Shown piece by piece: positions 1-12,750 of a stretch of 64,000 nucleotides of DNA. The notes under the pieces were generated by a model. That model was not told the origin of the DNA. It saw nothing but the letters and a program-made list of their open reading frames with translations, and searched no databases. The stretch's first letter is position 1. Each line of letters starts with the position of its first letter. Source of the DNA: Trogon surrucura (lineage: Eukaryota > Chordata > Aves > Trogoniformes > Trogonidae); assembly GCA_020746105.1 (NCBI GenBank), contig CM036620.1, forward strand, positions 42,614,706 through 42,678,705, given 5' to 3'. A program made the position numbers and the translations under genes.

Positions 1-3000
1 GACACATGTAAATTTATGCACGAGATTTTCAAAATTAGCATACATCCCTAAAGACATCAGTGAAGCTTCTGCTTTCAAGTGGAGCCGATAATTTTTTGAA
101 AAATAAACCAAAAGAATTACAGGTTTTAGCTATCCTACGTTTTCCAGAGAGCAAATCTGCAGTCAAAGTTCTTAGTATGTTACAGTTCTAGGCATGTAGC
201 ATAATGTCAGTATTACGGAAATTGTGAACAAGTTGATATGTCGAAGATGTTATGACTTTTTACTGTGTTAGAATGTACTTCAGTGTTCATGTATAGCTTA
301 CATTATAGCCAGATTGTCTACACACTTTCAGTTCTTGGACAGCTACAGAGAGCTGTGTAGCAAATACCTTTGAAACATCCTCTTTCCCAACCTGTACTGG
401 TGACAAAAATGTGCAAGTAAAGGAAATGTGATATCAAGGAAAAAAGAGGGGCAGAAAAACAAGCCTTCTGATACTTTGAAGCAGAAAATGAATAAATAGA
501 AATTATTCTTGGTTTCAAATGTTACAGCTTTACTCATGAAAGCTCCCGGACAACGGCATTTCCTCAGTTTACCATATTAAGAGTAGCAAAGCCATGAAAA
601 AGCCACACTTTCAAAGGCCAACAGAAAGAAAATATATTGGGGGAGGAGGGAGGAGTAAGGGAGGAAGACGTCCGTTTCTGTTTTCAACTGTACAGTTTCT
701 AGTAATTAATTATTTTCCTAGTAATTCATTCTATTTCCCTGCTGGCAATTTCCCAAGATACAGCCATAAAAAAAATCGGAAGTTGTAAACACTAGAATGT
801 AGAGAGGTTGTGTAAGGCAGAAGGTCATTATTTCAAATCATGACATTAAGAATTATGTTTGCATTTATCAATATCTTATTGTATAAAATTCTCTAAAATA
901 ACAAGACTTCCAAATCTGCAAGCCCCTTATTAGAGCTATCTTTATTGTATTTATGAAATGCATCAACATGAAACTATTCACTTCCATCATGGCTGCTAGG
1001 AAGACGTAATGCTGTTCAGTGGGAGGTTCAAAGCATCTGCTGTGAAGAGCACAGGAGTTGAAAAGCAGTGACAATTTATACTCCCATTGATTTTGTAGAA
1101 AGTGGAGAAGAAAAAAAGAAACAGTTCTCCTCAAGATGGCGAGAGGATGAAAATTAGAATATATGAATTACAATTAAAGTTGCTGGGACACGACAGAAAA
1201 ACTAGTCCAAATGACCTGGAACCATACTACAGATATCAGGTAAACACATAATACATAGATCATGATAAATGAAAGGAAATAAAAATGCAAAAGATCCACG
1301 ATTTAAAAATTGTCCTTATACTTCATTATAAATCTGCGTTCAAGCACCTCCCAAAAAAAATCTAATATGAAAAATATTTTTTTCATTTTCCTCCTGAATT
1401 GCATATTTTCTTCAAACTCTAAATACATTTTTAAAGTTGTCATAATTCAAAGTGGGAACAAGATAAGTTGACGTGACAGGTTCACAGGTATGGTCACAGC
1501 AACTAAGCAGCATCCCCTTCCACAGCAAGAAGGAAAAATGCATACAATCTGTGAGCTCTTAACATTCCCCTGTCACTGTCTGTGATGACAACTGTGTACC
1601 ACTAAAGGGAAAAAAGGCTAAACACATGGCATTTAAATGGGGGGTGGGAGGTAAGTAGTGTTAGCTGTTGTAATCACACTATTAATCACACCATTTTGAG
1701 TGGCTATTGGTCATTCAAATGCTTATCACATGAACAATGAGGACACAGTTTATCAACAACAACATTTGCTTTCAATATACAAAATTATTCACTTTTTTCT
1801 CTGATTTTTTCTCTCTAATAGGAATTCAGGGATTTTGGATTTTACATTGTTTTTTTCAGGCAATATCACTCAGAAACAATGGTGTATTTTGATTCAGTGG
1901 TTAAGCAGTTAAGTTCACTTCTTTAAAAAAGGAAAAAAATCCATTTCAGACTTCAACAAAATATATCTTCAATTTCTAAATGCAGAGCACACTAAATAAT
2001 TTGAATCATACAGCAGAAGTATTGATTTTACCTTCATTAAACAAACAAAAAAAACCACAACAAACAACCCTGAACTACCTTGTACTTTCCCATTATTTCT
2101 ACCACTTGCAAATAATAAAATTCAACTGAAGAAAGTGCTGAAATCACCAACCAGGTACTAATCTATTTATAGATAAACATAAGTATGTATACACACAGAA
2201 AGGGCACATATATTCTCCTTTAGTCTTCTCATTATTATCTGCGGTGCATCTAGATCAGATCAAGACCATAAACAATTCAAAGCTGCATTCTGTTTAAATG
2301 GGTCACTTATAATGAGAAAGCATGACATTTATATGTAGAAAGCAGGCTGCTCAGGGAGTAGAAAAACAGAATATGGCATCAGTGCAGAAAAACATGCCTT
2401 TATAGGCAATTTATATTAAATGATCTGTCAAATGTCTAAATCCTCCTCAGAAATTGAAGTGAATTCAAAACAAATGAAAAATTAAATGTATACATGATTT
2501 AACGTGGCAGGTATTCACTAGGATTACCCTTTGTGCTTCCAGTAAAGTAAAATGAAACAACCTTGGTTCCCTTCATTACTGTAATGTCACTTGTACAGCA
2601 TAACACTTAAGTGAAAAGACTAAAACTACCACATTTCTCAGATATTCATGCATTAATAAACATTCTTCAATAATTTTAAATTGCATGCTTAAGTGCTAAT
2701 ACATCCCATAACGTTCAGCTATTTACCACTTGATCAGAAACAGTGGAACAGAAATGCTCTGAATGTGCTGTGTACATCTTGCTAAAGCAGTATCAGCTGC
2801 AATGTGTAAAATGAATTTCACCAAAAGGTAAATCTGTAAAATGCAAATGTTAGACCTAAAGCAAGGGTGCTTCAACACATTAGAGAACAAAAGTGGAAAA
2901 AAGGCAGAGGGAAATTTCAATACTGACTAAATAAATACAAAATATACGCCATGCCTTTGTTCAGTCTGGAGTCTCATTCAAGGTGTAAATACTGGTTACA

Positions 3001-3958
3001 TTGTTAGATATCCAACTGCAACCAGCTCCAAATATTGTGTGAGTAGCTCTCTCATAGTTCACACTAGACTCCCTTGACCCAGCTAGACAAGCGTGAAAAC
3101 ATGAAATAAATGAAGGTTAACAAAGACCGGTCTGGAAAGCAGGCTGCATTAAATGCTTGCAATATTATTAGTATAGATGTAAAATCCGCTATTTATATTC
3201 TTTTAATACTAGATATCGGATGACAGACGCTGTATTAATGCTAGGTGCTACTGCAGAGAGACAAATGAAGTAAATAGTATGAAAAAAAATAGAAAAATCT
3301 GTCCCCATCTGCCACATAAGGATATTCACTAACCTTACAGCATGCTGCTAAAGCAAAGAGAAAGCAATTTTATCACAATACCTTTTTGTGTTTGTCCCTC
3401 TTCCATATTCTCTTCCATGGCTACCTTTCTTCACTAGAAACAGCTACAGAGAATTAATCAAAAGCTTCAGTCAGATGTAGGAAAAAGTGTGGATTTTTTT
3501 TTCCCTGGGAAGCTCCAACAGCAGAGGCTTAGGCAAGTCCTCAGAGCTTAGCTAAGGCTCCCTCGCTCTCCTTGTTTGCTTGGAGACAGGCTGTCAAGTG
3601 TAATTTCATTCAAATTACTCTTCCGTGAAGATTATCAATTTTTCTTCTCAAAGCTGCCCATTGTATACGACTGTAAGCAGGTATTCAAATGAACAGTCTG
3701 CAAATTTGGGGGGAAAATTTGGTCTGAGCCCTTACAGCAATGACACCGATTCATAAGCTTCAATTCGCATATAAAATGGAGAAAAGAAATTGAGGTTTGT
3801 ATTGAAAACTGTGTTTTAAATTGGAAACAGGCTGAACTGAAAACAGATGGAGGGGTGTCCTCCTAATGGGAAGCAGACCACCAACCCATAATTCCCCCTA
3901 TTTGCTACTGAAGTGGGAAAGCCCAGATGCCTGTGGGTTCTTTATGCTGTATTACTTG
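1..3958. other. Unique AT-rich non-coding DNA
   Basis: No exon, RNA gene or recognisable transposon was found on either strand. Reading frames are short (under 90 codons), have no domain character and are interrupted as expected for AT-rich non-coding sequence. The stretch at about 3590-3780 has a mixed-composition, homeobox- and octamer-site-rich texture seen in conserved non-coding elements, but conservation cannot be judged from one sequence. Confidence 0.6.
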
Positions 3959-4010
3959 TCTTTCTCTCTCTCTCTCTCCTCCTCCCTCTCCCCCCCTCCT
4001 GCCCCCCCGT
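3959..4010 (+). repeat. Pyrimidine tract (CT)n/(C)n
   Basis: An almost uninterrupted run of C and T on the plus strand begins as (TC)n and grades into C-rich blocks. It is low-complexity sequence. The overlapping 86-codon frame starting at 3927 is a translation of this tract (runs of Ser, Leu and Pro) and is not a gene. Confidence 0.85.
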
Positions 4011-7000
4011 ATCAGCACATTTAAGAATATTATGACTCTTCATTTCTCTCCTTCTTATGTATCTGCATCATCTGGAACTAACAACAAATATACACTATTA
4101 CCCTTATCATATTCTAGAAAACATCTTTATTACAGTACCATTTTGTATGCAACTGTTTGTTCTTACACACATACAAGCACTATTTAATACACGACTTTAA
4201 TTGCTGAAAATCAAATGCACCCTACACATTATCTCTCAGTATCACAATAAACAGGAATTTAAGGGCAATTCAGAGATTTAAAACAGCACTTGCATCAATT
4301 CTTTTTCTGATTGCTAATATCCAAAATTAGCTGTACACTTCAAATCTCAGTTAAAACTGGACCTTCTTAAAATGGTGAAGCACCACATCTGGTTATGTAT
4401 GTGAGGAAGCACGTACAAACACACACACTGTTACAAATTTACTCAGGAAAAGCATAGGTTAAACACACTGTGCAGGCACCTACTCATTTGGGGAGCTCTG
4501 CAGTCTGATTTGGAATGCAAATTGGAAGCTGCAGTCTAGCAATAAATTAGCATTTTTGTACCTTAGTCTACAGAGTAACGTAACATCATTTTAAGACTCC
4601 TTATTTCACCAGAAGTGCAATTAGAACACAAGTCAATTTTTCCTTACAGTTTTCACTTCTCATCCTTCTGGGAAAAAAGTGACTAAAACTCACCCCAAAT
4701 AAAAAGTACTATGACTGAAAATTCATATATAAATATAAATGAGAAATAGCTCATCCATCTACTTCATGCTGCATAGAAGGAAGCAGTAGGTCAATCTAAG
4801 TCACAAAAAGACAAAACAAACAACAACAACATAAAAAAGGACCACCAACCCAACCCCCAAAAACACTCAAAGTTTTTTTTGGTTGGTTGGTTATTTGTTT
4901 TGTTGTTATTATGTTGCCGTTTCTTATAGTGTGTGATAAGACTGTTCAAATCTGGTTCATACCAGAATCATTTTTGTATATGAAATTAACTTTATATATA
5001 TAATTAAATAACTAAGTGTCTCTATATTTAGTTACCCAATGTATCTCATACCCCTTTTTCCCTTTTTAATCAACCTTCCTAGGGCTCCATTTTGTGGAAT
5101 AATTGAAGAACAATGATCTGTTGTTTTAGTTCTCAGTTCTAATTGATTATTTAAAAATCAACACACTGAGATTGCCTACACACATGGAAGAGCTGTAACA
5201 TCATAGCATCTAAGAGTCTTCCATCTCTCCAGGAATTACTCCTTCAGTCAGATTTTTTTTAAAAAGGTATTTCCTTCAAAACAGAAGATCTCCTGTTTAA
5301 GTCTACCGTTGCAGTATTTTCTTACATAACCGTTAATAAATCTTCACATTTAAAAGAGTGTGTGGCAAATATTTTACTTAGAGTGGCAACTACTTCTAAT
5401 CTTTGTTTCTTTATAGCACCAAATATTCGAGAAAATCAACCTCTTCAACAGGATGTTTGCAACAAAGGAATCCATAAGGTTGCTCATGAAACCAAAACGA
5501 TCTCCTTCCTTGAAGCTATCACACAAACTTTTTTCATATATAAAAAGCTTAAAAAAAGAGGTTGAAAAGAGATAACTGCAAGAGGCTACAATAAAGATTG
5601 TACAATTAGTGACACAGAAGAAAGCAAATAAAAATCAACTTGTTCCATAAAGAGAGAGAGCTGCAAAGAAATTGGGCTCTGAAGAAAACAAAGGCATGGT
5701 ACACAACGTGTAGTTAAGCTGTGAAACTTGTTGCAGCAGGGTCCTGTAGAGAAGAAGAAAATACAAAAGAGCAAGGAGAATCACAGATTCATGGATATGA
5801 AGATGCACCTCTAGATCAGGAGATCCTGGAGCTGCAAATACTTGGAGGGTAGAGGAATATTTTGCAGAAAAGTTTTCTCTCTTTTATATATTACTTCTAG
5901 GAGAGTCTTCTTTTCGACACAAATGTAGAAGATGCTGGGCTGAGTGAATCCTTGATCTAGTCCTCACTACAGTCATTTTCACATCAGGTTCACACGCACC
6001 TTAATTTTAACAATAGGTTTTTAACTTATGAAAAGCCTACACTCACTTGCCAGAGATTAAGCTGAAATCACAGTAACTGGTAAAGCAAAGCATAGCATTG
6101 CCAACAACAGCTTAGAGCTTTCCCCCCACCCCTGGCAATAATCTATTTTTCTGTGTAGATGCTATTGTCATAAAGGTAGTTACAGCTCCTCCTGTTAAAA
6201 CATCAATGCCTCCAAACTACAGAAGTGTCAAAGCTCCTTCTTAAGAGGACTTTAGTTTCAGGCACCATTAACTGGCCATCCATTCACAGCTTGTGTGTGA
6301 GTTTGTGCGAGAGAAAGTGAAAAAGATTTTCTGACAGTTTCCTTCATATTTAGCTGCATTTATTAACATACTAATGTCAAAACAGAAATCTCTTATAGAT
6401 GTTGCTTTAAAAACTGTCCCATGGACCTTTAAAGATGAAGCTACGAAAAGGTGTTAATCCTAAAATCAAGGAACAGAAAAGCTCTTCAAGTGTTAAGAAG
6501 AGTAACAAACAAAAATAGCAACTATAAACTTAATGTGACTTTCTAAGTAGCAACCATAGAGGTTTGCTTTCTTCAGCGTACTGTGAAACATGTTCACCAC
6601 CAGGGATACACAAGCTAATTTAAAGCCATACACAGAAACAATGCAAGCTTCTAACCTTCTCTTTCTGGGCACACTTCTGGCACAAAAGGAAACTATTTTA
6701 GTAGAAATTCTATATGACAGTCTAAAATTCCCTCTTAATGTGAGATGAGATTAGTGGTGGAAGTGATCATTGGACAACAATGCCAATTGTAAATGGCAAG
6801 GCAAGGCAAAACAACCAACTGTAAAATGAGATCAAATAAACAGTTAATCAAGAGAATAATTGGAAGCTGATGACATTAGCAGATCCCCTGGTATCCATTA
6901 TGATATTATTAAATGTAGTTGAGCACTTACAGCTTTAAACAGTATGACAAGACACCTGACTTTTACTCCCAGTTTTGTATAGCCTTCAAATCAGTTTACC

Positions 7001-10000
7001 ACTCCATCCTCCAATCCTATTGATTTTCAATTACATAATAATGATAATGTGGCACAATGATGTCTTGATCAACACATGAGAACATAATTTAAATGCATAA
7101 TGTTATTTATGTTGCTAATACTATTACCTCAATAAATGAGCAGGAAAAACCAAAAGCCAGCTTGAATTACCTCAGTCCTGCTGCAATACTTTGCCTACGA
7201 CTGCATGAACAAGCTGTGATGCACCTGGGGAACAAAGCGATATCTATTCCTTGTGTTTGAGAGGAAATAATTTCCGACTAATGCCAGTCAGGACCCACAG
7301 ACTGACTGCCCTTTAGAGGTTGGGGTGGCATAAAGTGCCCTCCTGGAAAGCATGTTCTGGTTTCATTATATGAAAAACAATTTATGTTCTTAGGGAATAT
7401 TCTGTAATCCAAACAAAAGGTTAGAGGAAGCACTGAGAAGCTTAAAGACTTACAAAATGTGTCTAATTGCCTGCTCTGGGATGTGTATTTCTTATTTACA
7501 GCCTCACAAGATACTTATCAAAACAAACAAACAGCACATTGTCCATTCAAGAGTTTAACTCATGCCAGACATTCACATATGTATACAGAAGAAAAAGTGC
7601 TTAATGACATAAAAAAAACAACAGAATTGCTGAGGAAATGGAATGTTAAGAGAAGAAGGACGGAAGCAGAAGGTAAAGTGCACTATTAGTAGAATACTGT
7701 TGTTCAACCAAATGATGGGATTGTGTATAATTCTACTGATTTAAAAAAATACTTCTCTGAGAAACAGTCTTGTAGACGAACAAGGTACCAGTCGAAAATG
7801 GATGCATATAGCTAGTCCTAAAACACAACAGGTCAGATTTTGTTCCTCTCAATACTCAACTATATATATATTATACACATTGTATCAATCAAGAGCAGAA
7901 AGATAATAAAAATCTGATTAGTAGGACCTCGATTCAGAATACCAATCTTAATATACTTCCAGACTATTAGCTGTAGCTATTTTAAGTATTATCTATAACT
8001 TAAAATATTCATTTTGACTGGATACATTCCATAATTAAAGTTTTACTTCTGAAAATAAGTAAAATTTTCCAGATTAAAGACTTAACACCGCCAATACTAT
8101 TCCCCTAAAATTCTGAAGAATGTGAATCATTTTGATAACTAAAAATAAGAAAATTTAGCATCGCATATTGTATGTAATGATAAAAAAAACCCCAAAAAAC
8201 CAAAACCCCAAACATTTCACAGGGTAGAATACACACACACGTTTGGACTACACTATCTTCTCTAACCCCAGCCATGCTGTGATTGTATTCTAAGACTTCC
8301 TACTGGTATAACTATTGTTGAAATATTCCATATAGGTTCTGGTGTCTTCAACGCAAACATGCTGCTGAAAAATGGAGGTCCTTCAAAAAATGGCCACAGA
8401 CATGGTTAAGTAAAACATCCTTTCAATTTGAAAACTCAAAGTGATTAGTCTGGTCAATTTAACAGCAAACTTAAGAAGGTTGTACATTACAACAAAGTAG
8501 CTACAAGAAAACAGGTCAAGATAAGCTATTCAAGATAAGTTAATATTGCTGGAATTTGAAACCTCACAAATTCACGACAGAAATTCCATTAAAAAAATTC
8601 TTGAAAACACTAGAGAAATTTGGCAAGATTAGATTCTTGAACACAAATAAAGAATTAAATCAAGATCTAATATTTTCCTAGTTATACTTTAGTTTAATTA
8701 GGTCACAGGAATTCTCTGATTAATTCCTGCATTTTGCAGAAGTTCGGACTAGATGACCACATTAGTCCCTTTGGTTTTTAATCACTTAATTAAAGCTGTA
8801 ATTATGTTTGCCGAGAGACTTCATATCTTAATGTGCTCTGAGATTCCCTTGACTTCTGTGGTCTTTGTACACTAAAGCGTTCATTCAAATAGCGTCAAAA
8901 TTTAGAAGTCTGATACATGCAAGATTTAGTTACAGCCAACACCTTTGCTGCTTCTTCCCTTCCCATCAGTCTTTTGGAGTAAGTTGCTGGCACACTGTGA
9001 TTAAAGACATTTTTTGCCCCACATGCAACAACAGTACGTGTATTTCCCTGTGTGCTTCTGTTCCATTAGTGGTATCAGTCTATGAAAGCATTCAGGTTTC
9101 TCCTTGGCTCTGTAAAGTCTCTCTCCTGTATTCAAAGTTTGAGAAATTTCTGCAAACACCTTTTAATGATCTCAAAAGGTAGTATGTAGCTTAATCATTT
9201 GTTTTGACCAGGACTTTGTTTACCTCTAAATTAGAAGCTAAGGTGACAGCACAGAAGAGTATGCAACACACACAAAACATACAATTAAAATAACAAGAAC
9301 AAATAAAAATAAAATATGGAATGAAAGCAGTGAGTGATAAACCTGCAAAGACAAGAAAGCACCTTTATTCAAAATGGTCCTCACTGTCAGTCATATCTTG
9401 TTTCTATTTAACAAAGAGAAAAAAGTTTGACCATTCCCATTAGGCAACAGCAGCTTCCCATAGGAGATGCTGCTTCACAGAGAAAGAAAGCATCACATTT
9501 TTACTCATGCTCCCTCACTTGCTTGGCAGTTTTGTGTGTGCAAGTGCAAGGTGACAAAATTCACGGCAGGATTAAAACACAGTTATCCTTTAATTCTTAC
9601 CTCAAGGTTCACTATTTGTTACCCACATCCTGCCTAGAAGAATCTGATGGAGGAGCTGATGGGACATCTCTATAATCTCATCCTTTTCTTCTGCTTTCCA
9701 CTTTAGGTTCCTCAGTTTCTCCACAAGAATCACAACAGAGAAGAAATAGCAGATTTACTGCACACATACAGCACTCAAACCACAGAACAGTAACCTACGC
9801 AGTAGAGTATCTGCAATACTCCCTCCATTATTCTACAAGTTGTTTAGACATCATCTTTGGTCACACATGATTTGACACAAAATAGCCTTTGCAGTTAAGA
9901 ATTTCAGACATCACAAGACATAAGAATATTAACTAGGATTTACTAATACTTGGCTTTCCACATTATGGAGTGAAAAATTTATGTGAAATAAAATGAATGC

Positions 10001-11183
10001 AAAATATAATTATGATTGATATACGCCAGCTTTTTTTAAAAAGTCCATGAGGAAAATGCTAATGATCTTACATAGAGCTGAAAGTGTTATTTATTCTCAA
10101 TAGAAACTAAAAAACCCTGTGTTTCAGACATAAAAGTGTTCTTTTAACTGTTGCCTTTTCTAACTGTAAAATTAATAAATGACTATACACATTTCAAAAG
10201 AAAAATGCAATCAGTTTTGAGACTGTCTAATTTTTAGCTGTAATTTTCTCATGAGAAGAGCAGCACATTATGGCTTCTCATTAAACGCATGGAAACATTA
10301 ATGAAAATTATGTATCTAAGACCACACATCAAAGGACAGGGGAGACACAGGCAGAGTGCTGAGGAGGTAATTTTTATTCAGAGAATTTTCACACCAGCTA
10401 AGGCAGAATACTATGGAAGATTCAGCTTAGCTTTATGGAATATGAGAAGTCAGAGAAAGAAAAAAGGAATGGAACAAACAAGATATCCTTGCAAAAGCAG
10501 CAAATATCTGGGTGCTAACGAGTTCAGATGCCCCACTGAGGACTCTTCTCTTGAAGGTCTTGTTAGGGAGCAGCTACAGGAGATTCATTGTGTAGATGCC
10601 AGTTACATTTTTGCTACTACTGGCCCTTTCTCAAACTGCATCTATTTCATTCAAGCTCTGAAAGGAATTAAGAAGGAAAAACAAGCCAAAAAAAAAAAAA
10701 AGGGAGATTAGCAGTAGAGTGAAAAACAGAAATAAACAAAAGGCTGCTGGCTGGGTCCTTCCACTGACACAGAAAGCTCAAGGCTTACAGAGAATTGTGA
10801 AGCTGATAAAATCATAATGTTTAACATTTATTTTAAGGTCAATTTTAGTTGCCTGTGTTCACTTGTTAAAACTGGAAAGATCACAAATATTCACTTTGTA
10901 AAATAATGAAAGTTAAACTGCACTTATAAAAATTTGCAGAAGCTTTTTAGCCCTTAGTATATCCCCTAATGAGCAACGCATCACTGTCTCTCATGGCCTA
11001 CATGTGACAAATGTAAGGAATCTAAACCAGGCACGGAAGTCATCCTCTTAGAGTAACTGTGATGACAAAAACAAAAAAATTAACTTTTTTTTTTTAAAAA
11101 AAAAGCTAGGAAAAAAATAGATTGCATACTTCTAACTCTGTTAGGAGAGAGACAGAAGTTCTAGAAATGAAGTGCAGCTATTT
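4011..11183. other. Unique AT-rich non-coding DNA
   Basis: No gene is supported. There are minor low-complexity bits: a GGTT-type run near 4879-4892 facing an A/C-rich tract near 4805-4860, a TA run near 7861-7882 and an A/C-rich run at 8183-8213. Frames of 105 codons (8865-9182, +) and 140 codons (10289-10711, +) are open, but show no recognisable domain, signal peptide or splice context. The blocks at about 4440-4620 and 6830-7360 have conserved-element texture, with many TAAT and ATGCAAAT-like sites. That is an impression only. Confidence 0.55.
10289..10711 (+). other. Open frame of 140 codons, unrecognised, probably not a gene
   Basis: This is the longest non-repeat frame in the window that starts with ATG. 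The peptide is basic and polar, with no signal peptide, membrane segment or motif I recognise, and it ends in a lysine run encoded by a genomic poly-A tract (10688-10701). The first codons come from AT-rich sequence like that around it. A terminal exon of an unknown gene cannot be excluded, but chance is the simpler explanation. Confidence 0.12.
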
Positions 11184-11235
11184 ATATGTGTGTATATATA
11201 TATGAATGTGTGCTTCGTAAGTATATATGTGTATG

Positions 11236-11267
<32 letters not shown>

Positions 11268-11300
11268 AATATAAAACACACACAGGTACACACATATACT
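11184..11300. repeat. (TA)n/(TG)n compound microsatellite
   Basis: Alternating purine-pyrimidine sequence: TGTATATA blocks, then a long pure TA run (about 11240-11264), then a CA-rich flank. It ends about 230 bp from the 3' end of the neighbouring CR1. Such tracts are typically length-polymorphic and prone to cruciform or Z-like structure. Confidence 0.9.
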
Positions 11301-11611
11301 CCTATGCAGTTCTATTCAGATGCAAAATATTAAACAAATGAAACCTTTCCAAAATAGGCATGCCTAGCAACTAAAGGCATGTAAATCATGTGTTAACAGA
11401 AGATACACTAAGTGCTGAACTGCACTCCTTACCATTCCCAGAAAATTAGAGAAAAATATTTTAAAAAACTTAACTGAAATTGACTGTTCAATTACAGGCT
11501 ACAAAAGAACAGATTATAAATACCTTAGAATCATAGAATCATAGAATGTTAGGGATTGGAAGGGACCTCGAAAGATCATCAAGTCCAATCCCCCTGCCAG
11601 AGCAGGAATGC

Positions 11612-12157
11612 CTAGACTATGCCACACAGGAACGTGTCCAGGCGGGTCTTGAATGTCTCCAGAGAAGGAGACTCCACAGCCTCTCTGGGCAGCCTGTTCC
11701 AGTGTTCCGTCACCCTCACTGAGAAGAAGTTTCTTCTCGAGTTTAAGCGGAACCTCTTATGTTCCAGTTTCAGCCCATTACCCCTTGTCCTATCAGTGGT
11801 TGTCACCGAGAAGAGCCTGGCTCCATCCTCCTGACACTCACCCTTGATATATTTGTAAACATTAATGAGGTCACCCGTCAGTCTCCTCTTCTCCAAACTA
11901 AAGAGCCCCAGCTCCTTCAGTCTTTTCTCATAAGGGAGATGCTCCACTCCCTTAATCATCCTAGTTGCCCTGTGCTGGACTCTCTCCAGCAGTTCCCTGT
12001 CTTTCTTGAACTGAGGGGCCCAGAACTGGACACAGTATTCCAGATGGGGTCTCACCAGAGCAGAGTAGAGGAGAAGGAGAACCTCTCTTGACCTACTAAC
12101 CACCCCCCCTTCTAATACACCCCAGGATGCCATTGGCCTTCCTGGCCACAAGGGCAC
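11612..12157 (-). pseudogene. CR1 ORF2 fragment: C-terminal region
   Basis: This 181-codon frame continues the CR1 ORF2 protein after a frameshift at about 12103-12109. It contains [20 protein letters not shown], a conserved CR1 segment C-terminal to the RT fingers and palm, then a basic stretch and the ending [20 protein letters not shown], followed by the natural stop. The first few residues lie in the overlap with the upstream frame and are not native. The opposite-strand frames at 11619-12091 are shadows of this coding sequence. Confidence 0.9.
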
Positions 12158-12692
12158 AGTGCTGGCTCATGGTCATCCTGCTGTCCACCAAGACTCCCAG
12201 GTCCCTTTCCCCTACACTACTCTCTAATAAGTCATTCCCCAACTTATACTGGAACCTGGGGTTGTTCCTACCCAGATGCAAGACCCTACATTTACCCTTG
12301 CTATATTTCATTAAATTTTTCCCCGCCCAACCCTCCAGCCTGTCCAGGTCTCGCTGGATGGCAGCACAGCCTTCTGGCGTGTCAGCCACTCCTCCCAGCT
12401 TGGTGTCATCAGCAAACTTGCTGATAGTACTCTCTAGTCCCTCATCCAAGTCATCGATGTATATATTGAATAATACTGGTCCCAGTACCAACCCTTGAGG
12501 GACTCCACTGGATACAGGTCTCCAACCAGACTCCGCCCCATTGACCACAACTCTTTGGCTTCTTCCCCTTAGCCAGTTCACAGTCCACCTCACTACCCGA
12601 GAGTCTAGACCACACTTCCTCAGTTTAGCAGCAAGGATGCTGTGGGAGACTGTGTCAAATGCTTTACTGAAGTCAAGGTAGACCACATCCAC
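12096..12692 (-). pseudogene. CR1 ORF2 fragment: reverse transcriptase domain
   Basis: This 198-codon stretch of the LINE ORF2 polyprotein holds RT motifs in order: [10 protein letters not shown] near the start, SGVPQG at about residues 62-67, [10 protein letters not shown] at about 73-82 and the active-site FADDTKLGG from residue 93. The frame continues to [13 protein letters not shown], then reads out of frame at a G run. The ATG used here is an internal methionine of the polyprotein and not a true start. RT in an intact CR1 would copy its own RNA at the target site. This copy lacks endonuclease and cannot be autonomous. Confidence 0.9.
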
Positions 12693-12750
12693 CGCTCTGC
12701 CATCATCTATCCACCTTGTTATATCCTCATAAAAGGCTATGACCTTCCTA

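Larger units (their letters stand above)
11527..12750 (-). mobile_element. CR1 LINE, 5'-truncated, with RT domain and 3' end
   Basis: The element reads on the minus strand. Its 3' end, at 11527, is a pair of ATTCTATG-type octamers, as is standard for CR1. Moving 5', the frame 11612-12157 encodes the C-terminal CR1 ORF2 region ([12 protein letters not shown], then [17 protein letters not shown]). The frame 12096-12692 encodes reverse transcriptase: [21 protein letters not shown], and the catalytic FADD box at residues 93-96. The two frames are offset and overlap at a G run on the minus strand (C run near 12103-12109), so the ORF is broken by a frameshift there. The similarity to CR1 stops at about 12750, leaving no endonuclease or ORF1, so it is a typical 5'-truncated insertion. 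The preserved protein suggests one of the younger copies here. Confidence 0.95.

Noticed and set aside
4805-4915. A/C-rich run facing a G/T-rich run, looking like an inverted repeat
   Set aside because: The pairing is imperfect and due to low-complexity composition, with no defined arms.
11619-12498. Several plus-strand frames of 64-123 codons
   Set aside because: They are antisense shadows of the CR1 ORF2 coding sequence on the minus strand.
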